Assembly: GCA_937931775.1 (NCBI GenBank)
Contig: CALHAQ010000029.1
Coordinates: forward strand, 1-11,037
Source: an uncultured Candidatus Altimarinota bacterium
Lineage (GTDB): Bacteria; Patescibacteriota; Gracilibacteria; BD1-5; UBA6164
DNA length: 11,037 nucleotides
Direction: 5' to 3'
Shown: positions 6,326-11,037 of the stretch, piece after piece
Position numbering within the stretch: the first letter of the stretch is position 1
How the letters are laid out: the number at the start of each line of letters is the position of its first letter
Position numbers and translations under genes: made by a program
Notes under the pieces: generated by a model
The model's input: only the letters and a program-made list of their open reading frames with translations
Told to the model about the DNA's origin: nothing
Database searches by the model: none

Positions 6326-8002
6326 TTACCCTTCACATCATACACAACTAATCTTTCTACTGAGCTCTTGTGCTGCTGATTTGGAGTGTTGGTAGTAGAG
6401 AGTTTTGATTCCTTGTTTCCATGCATCCATGTAGAGTCCGTTGATATCTTTGGCAGATGTGTCTGGGTGGACCATGAGGTTGAGTGACTGGGCTTGATCG
6501 ATGAATTTTTGTCTGTCGGCAGCTTGGTCGATGATGACAAACTGATTGATCTCTGAGAATGTTTTGAAAACATCTTTTTCGAGCTGAGAGAGGAAGTCGA
6601 GATGACGAACTGATCCATCATGGTCTCGGATTGATGCCCACGTATCTCTGTCATTTTTCCCTTTCTGCTCGAGGAGTTTTTCAAGAGCTCCATTTTTGAT
6701 AGTGACCTTCATTTTCGCAAGATCCTTTACATAGGTATTTGACCACCATGGTTCTATTCCTTGAGATACTTGTCCGAGAATAAAGGCAGATGAAGTATTT
6801 GGAGCAATCGCGTTGAGCGTCGTATTTCTTCGACCATATCCCTTGAGAACTGGAGCTTCTCCAAGCTCTTTTGCGAGATCCTGTGATGCTGCATATGATT
6901 TATCATGAATGAGCTGGAAGATTTCTTTATTGAGAGCCATAGCGTCTGGATGCTCAAAAGGAATCATCTTAGATTGGAGGTATGAATGCCATCCAAGTGC
7001 TCCAAGCCCAAGCGCTCTATGGTTGTGAGCAAAGTTATAAGCTCGCTCCATAAATGAAAATGCGAGTCTATCATCTTTGTCCTCACTATCTCTAAATGCT
7101 GCGAGTTTATCTACAAACTCTTGGAGTACCGCGTCAAGGAAATAAATCATACACTCTACTGCATCTGTATCTTTCCACTCATCATATTTTGCAATATTGA
7201 TAGAATTCAGACAACATACAAATGACTCGTCTGTGTTTGAGGGAAGCATAATCTCTGTACAGAGATTTGATGCCTGGATTTTCATCTTTTTATCTTGGTA
7301 CACATCTGGTGCTCCATTATTACAGTTATCTGAAAAGAGAATATATGGATATCACATCTCTCCTCTTGCTTGAATAACTTTTGCCCAGATAGCTCTCTTA
7401 TCAGCGTCCCCTGCCTTCATTTCTTCGAGCCACGCATCCGTTACGGTTACCCCTGTAGTAATTCTCTGAATTGGATTCCCTTCTTTTCCTATTTCTAGAA
7501 ATTCTTCTATATCATCATGCTCTACTGGAAGATAGGCTGCAAATGAACCTCTTCTCACAGCTCCCTGAGATACTATATCTATTCCTTTATCAAATAACTG
7601 CATAAAATGAACAGCTCCAGAAGAGTTTCCATTGTTTTTAATCTCTGCTCCTCTTGGACGAAGTGCTCCAAAATATCCAGATGTTCCTCATCCATATTTA
7701 CTCATCATCCCTACCTCTGCATTGGTATAAAGAATATTTGCCATATCATCTCCGAGATATGATCCAAAACATGAAATAGGAAGTCCTCTCTCCAGACCAA
7801 AATTTGACCAAACAGGAGAAGAAAAACTATAAAATCCTTTAGATGCGTAGTCATAAATCTTATCCGCGAGTCCTTTCTTTCCTATAATTCTCTCCGCACT
7901 ATCAGCCATAAATCTGATTCTCTCTTCTGCTGATTGACCATTTATAAGGTATCCGTTATTGAGAAATTTTCTTGAGTATTCATTGAGCCATTCCATAATC
8001 AT
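6326..8002 (-). CDS. nrdA: Class I ribonucleoside-diphosphate reductase, large (catalytic) subunit
   Basis: 558 aa; reduces NDPs to dNDPs using a radical supplied by NrdB. Visible catalytic residues: Cys78 (PISCFGSYLG) and Cys263 (FVCCLNSINI) as the redox pair; Asn246, Cys248 and Glu250 in NLCTE as the radical Cys and its partners; and the Tyr536-Tyr537 pair of the radical path. The C-terminus ends CVGCEG. Cys553 and Cys556 form the shuttle CxxC, and the Gly between them is encoded by UGA, so the standard code loses the second Cys. Two more UGA codons (in KYGGGTSG and GEMGYPY) would split the gene into three. The protein starts directly at the catalytic region and has no N-terminal ATP-cone, which explains its short length compared with the E. 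coli enzyme. The nrdB stop lies 78 nt upstream, so the two form an operon. The ATG has no Shine-Dalgarno. Confidence 0.95.
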
Positions 8003-8019
8003 TTTGGTTAAAGTAAATA

Positions 8020-8060
8020 TTTTCCCTGAGATGAGAACCTTTGCAATCTTTCAGGGAAAA
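8020..8060 (-). repeat. 10-bp hairpin between nrdB and nrdA
   Basis: TTTTCCCTGA (8020-8029) and TCAGGGAAAA (8051-8060) form a perfect 10-bp inverted repeat around a 21-nt loop, in the 78-nt nrdB-nrdA gap. On the minus-strand transcript no T-run follows (AATATTTAC), so it is not a standard terminator. It may stabilise or process the mRNA and set the NrdB:NrdA ratio. Confidence 0.55.
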
Positions 8061-8080
8061 GAATTGAGGTATTACAATAT

Positions 8081-9361
8081 TTAAAAGAGATCATCTGAAG
8101 TAATTGACTTACTTCTCTTGTTATAGTTTGTACTACGTTTTACGAAGAAATCTCCGTGTTTTGTAGACATAATCTCATCATCAAACCAGTCTGTCTCTGC
8201 GAGGATATCCTCATCTATTTCAAATACTTTTTCAAGTCCTATTGCTTCAAGAGACTTATTAAATCTATTTTTTACAAACTCATTAATAACAGTTTTGGGA
8301 AGGAAATCTATTTCTCCTTCTTCAAATATCCAGTCTACTACTTCCATTTCTGCTTCGTATGCTTTTATACAAGCTTTTTTTACAATATTATTATGATCAT
8401 CATCAAACCATGTTGGGTGCTCTGCCTTTATGATATTAATGAGTTCTATTCCAAAGAGTCCATGAATTTGTTCTTCTTTACTTGTTGCTTCTACAACATT
8501 AGATATTCCCTTAAATATATTCTTATGCTTATTAAAAGCCATGATTATGAGAAATTGTGAGAAGAGAGATACATGCTCTATAAAGAGTGAAAATAAGAGT
8601 ATAGAGTGAGAATATTCTTCTGGATCATCTGATTTTGATCCCTTAAGTGCATCTTGGAGATAGTTTACCCTCTTATTCATTATGGGTATATTCTTGATTC
8701 TTTCAAAGTCTCCGTTGAGACCAAGTACTTCAAGCAGATGAGAGTACGCGTCCATATGACGAACCTCTGATTCTGCAAATGTTTGTCCAACAGCTCCAAT
8801 CTCTGGTTTTGGAAGATGTTTATATACATCTCACCAGAATGTTTTTACCGAAACCTCTATTTGAGCAATAGCCAGCATACAGTTTTGCAGAGCATTTCTT
8901 TCGATAGGAGTTACATTTACTTTAAAGTCTTGTACATCAGAGGTAAAAGAAAATTCTGTATGTACCCAGTATGAATGACGAATCGCATCAACATACTCAA
9001 GAAGCTCTGGATATTCATATGGTTTGAGAACGATTCTTTTTCTGAAAATACTTCGTACTCTGTCTTTTTTTCTTTCTTCACGATACAGGATATATGCTTT
9101 TGCTCCCTCAAAGAGACCTGCTTTCATAAGCTCAAATTCTACCATATCTTGTACCTCTTCAACACTTGGTATAAATTCTTTTCCGTGTTCTTTTACAAAC
9201 TTAATAACACGTTTATCTACTTTTTTTGTTACTTTTTCAGCATCTTCCAAACTTGTTTTGTGTTCTATTTGTTCAAGACACTTAAATACAGCCTGAGTAA
9301 TCTTTTGTTTATCAAAAGGAACCAGCTCTCCAGATCGTTTTTTAATACTTTCAATACTCAT
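8081..9361 (-). CDS. nrdB: Ribonucleotide reductase small (radical) subunit with N-terminal ATP-cone
   Basis: 426 aa. Residues about 3-100 are an ATP-cone, with its opening IKKRSGELVPFDKQKI, LEDAEKVTKKV and the closing KAYILYREERKK. ATP-cones bind ATP or dATP and switch the enzyme on or off. They normally sit on NrdA, which lacks one here. Residues about 115-400 are the ferritin-like NrdB core. Probable dimetal ligands are Glu169 (IAQIEVSV, in place of Asp), Glu199 and His202 (EVRH), Glu262 (FIEHVSLF), Glu297 and His300 (EQIH). Tyr206 lies four residues after His202, the position of the radical tyrosine. The C-terminus ends SITSDDLF, the tail that docks on NrdA. The single UGA (Gly177, FWGDVY) joins the two halves. 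The start is the ATG at 9361; an in-frame TAA touches it upstream, so no longer start is possible. I saw no clear NrdR boxes. Confidence 0.93.
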
Positions 9362-9533
9362 TTATTCGCTATCTTTAGACAATACTTTCCTACTTAAAGA
9401 AAAAAATAAAGCACGACTCAACGCGCGGTAATCACATACATAGAATCTACGAATTTTGAAACGATATGCTATAAAAAAATGAACAGTCATGTTAAAAAAA
9501 TGTGCAAAACTAAATAGGGGTGTTTTATGCTCC

Positions 9534-9562
9534 AAAAAAACTCCTTTTTGAGGAGTTTTTTT
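9534..9562 (-). terminator. Terminator of the ferredoxin gene
   Basis: AAAAAACTCCT-TTTTG-AGGAGTTTTTT (9535-9561) is a perfect 11-bp stem with a 5-nt loop. On the minus strand it is followed by TTTTTT. It lies about 55 nt after the ferredoxin stop and insulates nrdB. It is symmetric enough to work on either strand. The remaining 9363-9530 holds no supported gene. Confidence 0.85.
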
Positions 9563-9613
9563 AATGAAAATTTAAGCTGTTGAAAACTTTATTTTTGTCA
9601 ATTCGGGTGATAT

Positions 9614-9856
9614 TTATTCTACCCACGAAATAGCATCTACGGGACAAGCTGCAATCGCATCATCTACATCAAAACCTTGATAGTCATCTTTGAGTACTAC
9701 TTCTGATTTTCCTTCGTCATTGAGCTCAAATACATCTCCAGATATTGCGACGCAGGCACTACATCCTATACAGGTCTCATTTACATCTGGAACTGCAACA
9801 TTTGCTGCTCTCAGTTTCTCAACTTGCTCTGGTGATATTATAGCCATACTTTCCAT
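9614..9856 (-). CDS. Monocluster [4Fe-4S] ferredoxin
   Basis: 80 aa. The cluster motif is CIGCSAC (C-x2-C-x2-C) followed by ACPVDAISW near the C-terminus, giving the four Cys ligands of one [4Fe-4S] cluster, as in small bacterial ferredoxins. Between them the chain is acidic (SGDVFELNDEGK, DDYQGFDVDDA), typical of an electron carrier that docks on oxidoreductases. A second ATG nine nt downstream (9845-9847, MAIISPEQ) is an equally good start and has GGA a few bases upstream. No UGA is used in this gene. It is monocistronic, with a terminator at 9534-9562. Its partner is not visible; nrdAB lies next along the strand but after that terminator. Confidence 0.9.
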   Translation of the reverse strand: MESMAIISPEQVEKLRAANVAVPDVNETCIGCSACVAISGDVFELNDEGKSEVVLKDDYQGFDVDDAIAACPVDAISWVE

Positions 9857-9874
9857 TAAATTATAATTGACTGG

Positions 9875-9901
9875 ATTATACCCTGAAAAAGAAAAAATCA
9901 A
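9875..9901 (-). promoter_or_regulatory. Candidate ferredoxin promoter overlapping an upstream terminator
   Basis: Minus strand TTGATT (9901-9896), a short 15-nt spacer and TATAAT (9880-9875) preceded by GGG. The -35 box lies inside the terminator hairpin of the upstream RNA. A second TATAAT at about 9866-9861 could instead give a nearly leaderless mRNA. Confidence 0.4.
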
Positions 9902-9916
9902 GCCCGAAAGCCTGAT
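9892..9916 (-). terminator. Terminator of the 6S-like RNA
   Basis: On the minus strand ATCAGGCT-TTCG-GGCTTGAT is an 8-bp stem with two G-U pairs and a UUCG loop (9916-9897), followed directly by TTTTTT. No open reading frame precedes it, which implies a non-coding transcript. Confidence 0.75.
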
Positions 9917-10109
9917 TTCTTATATTATATTTAGTTTCCGTAACTATGGTCAGTCTAAGATTTTGTATTTCTTAGGAAACACTGTTTGTAGGAGCCTTTA
10001 TCCATCGGAAGGAGTGAACCCTCACCAAGATAGTTTGTGTAGAACACCTACGGTAAATTTTTTGGTGTAAGAAAAAATTATTAGACCTGCCACCTATAGA
10101 ACAGAAGAC
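9892..10109 (-). ncRNA. ssrS: Rod-like non-coding RNA, 6S-like
   Basis: Between a good promoter (10116-10144) and a good terminator (9892-9916) there is a region of about 217 nt with no long open frame. The transcript folds on itself. The 5' arm 10106-10081 pairs with 9936-9958 as TTCTGT/ACGGAA, CTAT/ATAG, GGT/ACC, CAG/CTG and TCTAA/TTAGA, with small bulges. Next comes an asymmetric internal loop (10080-10074 facing 9968-9959), then TTCTTA/TAAGAA, CAC/GTG and GTAGG/CCTAC (10051-10047 with 9992-9988), leading to a terminal hairpin region. A long irregular hairpin with a central bubble and this size is the architecture of 6S RNA, which traps RNA polymerase by mimicking an open promoter. I saw neither the tRNA-like ends of tmRNA nor the SRP54-binding motif. 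The class is inferred from shape only. Confidence 0.5.
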
Positions 10110-10115
10110 ACATGT

Positions 10116-10144
10116 ATTATACTTAGCCTAGACTTTCACGGCAA
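10116..10144 (-). promoter_or_regulatory. Promoter of the 6S-like RNA
   Basis: Minus strand TTGCCG (10144-10139), a 17-nt spacer and perfect TATAAT (10121-10116). The predicted start is near 10109. The same TTGCC -35 core is used by the atpB promoter. Confidence 0.65.
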
Positions 10145-10163
10145 ATTTTTTATACTCCTAAAG

Positions 10164-10169
10164 TATAAT
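10164..10169 (+). promoter_or_regulatory. Candidate -10 box of ybeY
   Basis: A perfect TATAAT 21 nt before the ybeY ATG predicts a leader of about 15 nt. No convincing -35 hexamer is visible; the region 16-18 nt upstream (around 10140-10147) overlaps the -35 of the divergent RNA promoter. TATACT...AGTATA here also forms a 6-bp inverted repeat (10151-10167). Confidence 0.35.
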
Positions 10170-10190
10170 CTATCTCCTTAAGAAAATCTT

Positions 10191-10631
10191 ATGTTTTCCC
10201 TATGTGTAGTACAAAAACCCTCTTTTTCTTATTCTCAAAATACTCTTGACGATATAGTAGTAATAATTTCTAAAAATATATTACAACAGCAGAATTGAGT
10301 GCTAAATATTGTCTTTATAGAGCCAGAAGGTATACAAAAGTTGAACAACAAATACAGACAAAAGGATGAAGTAACCGATGTACTCAGCTTTCACTATCAT
10401 GACGATTTCTCACAGTTATGATCAGAGGATATAGCTGGAGAACTCATTTTTTGTGAAGAGAGAGTTATCTCTCAATGAAAAGAGTACGGCCTATGAGCAG
10501 AAAAAGAATTCTATAAACTTGTTATTCACTCTTGCCTACACATCCTCTGATTTGATCATGAAGATGATAGTGAATATGAAGAAATGAAGAAATGGGAGGA
10601 ACTTGTTTGGGATGAAATTTTCGTAAGTTAA
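10191..10631 (+). CDS. ybeY: Endoribonuclease / rRNA maturation factor YbeY
   Basis: 146 aa, the usual length for the family. Two signatures are present: LNNKYRQKDEVTDVLSF (Arg56, substrate side) and the zinc motif HSCLHILGFDH with His113, His117 and His123. YbeY binds one zinc and takes part in 16S rRNA 3'-end maturation and ribosome quality control. Five of its eight glycines are UGA, including the Gly inside the zinc motif, so the standard code gives only short fragments. The N-terminus MFSLCVVQKPSF is plausible, and no upstream start is better. The gene is followed after 2 nt by the stop of the convergent gene, leaving no room for a terminator. Confidence 0.93.
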
Positions 10632-10633
10632 TA

Positions 10634-11037
10634 CTATTTCGATATAGATGTAATTTCTCAAATATTTGCTTCTCGAGGTTTTGCTAACTCTCTATGAAAT
10701 TTTAAAAACTCAATACGCTCTGAAATTGCTGACTTAAGTAACTGAGTATCCACAGATAAACATTCGGGTTTTTGATCTTTTTCTATAGATTCTATTAATA
10801 TATCTGTCGCTTTAACTTTTGATGAAGCACATTGTATTCACATATCAATATCTGCTGTTGTCATAATCTGTGATTGTCAGACAACATTATCAATAAGTCC
10901 TCGGTAGCCCTTACATCATGTGTTAACTATATCTTCCATTTGCTCCAAAACTATCGGGTCAATAGTACATTCTTTATCTTGAGCGCTGGCTCAAGTCATT
11001 GATAATCATAGGGTTAAACCAGCTGTTGCAAGTAGAT
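10634..11037 (-). CDS. Secreted Cys-containing protein of unknown function (partial)
   Basis: The start codon lies beyond the right edge; 133 residues are visible. They begin in the hydrophobic core of a signal peptide (LLATAGLTLGLSMTGASA) with an ASA-Q cleavage site. The mature part has four Cys (KECTI, TGCKGY, IQCASS, PECLS), enough for two disulfides, and helical charged segments near the C-terminus (LKSAISERIEFLKFHREL). No membrane anchor or known domain is seen. Six TGA codons are read as Gly. It converges on ybeY with only 2 nt between the stop codons, so its mRNA probably extends into the antisense strand of ybeY. The family is not recognised. Confidence 0.7.

Noticed and set aside
6190..6957. 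Ser/Lys-rich minus-strand frames overlapping nrdA
   Set aside because: Out-of-frame shadows of nrdA; they also run across the terminator.
6326..9361. Apparent pseudogenes or frameshifted nrdA and nrdB pieces under the standard code
   Set aside because: All breaks are single in-frame TGA codons at Gly positions; no frame change is needed.
8156..9397. Long plus-strand frames opposite nrdB, rich in Phe, Cys, Tyr and Ile
   Set aside because: Antisense shadows of nrdB, whose metal ligands and ATP-cone are conserved.
9362..9490. 42-aa open frame on the minus strand ending at a TAA directly before the nrdB ATG
   Set aside because: With only two stop codons in code 25 a frame of this length is not unusual, and the composition is unlike its neighbours (Phe/Arg-rich, rare CGC and GCG codons). 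It is useful only as proof that nrdB cannot start further upstream.
9362..9530. NrdR boxes upstream of nrdB
   Set aside because: I looked for tandem ACAC-N8-GTGT-like boxes and found only poor partial matches.
9888..10110. tmRNA, SRP RNA or RNase P RNA as identity of the RNA gene
   Set aside because: No tRNA-like acceptor ends or tag frame, no GGAAGCAGC-type SRP54 site, and no conserved RNase P core could be found; the single-rod fold suits 6S better.

Overview
The window is AT-rich and only makes sense if UGA is read as glycine (genetic code 25). In almost every gene the frame crosses TGA codons at conserved glycines, and only TAA and TAG act as stops. Examples are the RLFGN motif of AtpB, the HxxxHxLGFDH motif of YbeY and the Nudix box. 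This points to Absconditabacteria (SR1) or Gracilibacteria of the Patescibacteria/CPR. A standard-code annotation would break nearly all of these genes into fragments, and they are not pseudogenes. I see essentially no strong Shine-Dalgarno sequences. Several genes have consensus-like TTGNNN-16/17-TATAAT promoters very close to the start codon.

Layout. (1) 1-2425, minus strand: part of an ATP synthase operon, atpB (subunit a), then a 478-aa Nudix-domain protein, then atpE (subunit c, cut by the window edge). (2) 2485-4179, plus strand: a stand-alone cyclic-nucleotide-binding domain protein, then an exported OmpA-like plus von Willebrand A protein. Each has its own promoter, and the two carry the same 18-nt terminator hairpin. 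(3) 4186-5879: a divergent pair, an unrecognised 281-aa protein (minus) and a WbqC-family protein (plus). (4) 5880-6325: a 30-aa Cys/Lys/Arg-rich peptide gene with its own terminator, then about 300 nt of intergenic DNA dense in inverted repeats and possibly containing a small RNA. (5) 6326-9361, minus strand: class I ribonucleotide reductase, nrdB then nrdA. The allosteric ATP-cone is on NrdB and is absent from NrdA. (6) 9530-9916: a monocluster [4Fe-4S] ferredoxin. (7) 9892-10144, minus strand: a promoter, a rod-like folding RNA and a terminator, best interpreted as a 6S-like regulatory RNA. (8) 10191-11037: ybeY on the plus strand, converging on a partial secreted protein.

Taken together this is a streamlined core chromosome region: ATP synthesis or ion gradient, dNTP supply, ferredoxin, rRNA maturation and cell-surface proteins. 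I see no mobile element, CRISPR array, tRNA or rRNA. The most interesting points are the ATP-cone on NrdB, the recoded UGA inside NrdA's C-terminal CxxC, the Nudix gene inside the atp operon, the OmpA-VWA surface protein, the 6S-like RNA, and the small-peptide locus with a leader that can pair in two exclusive ways.
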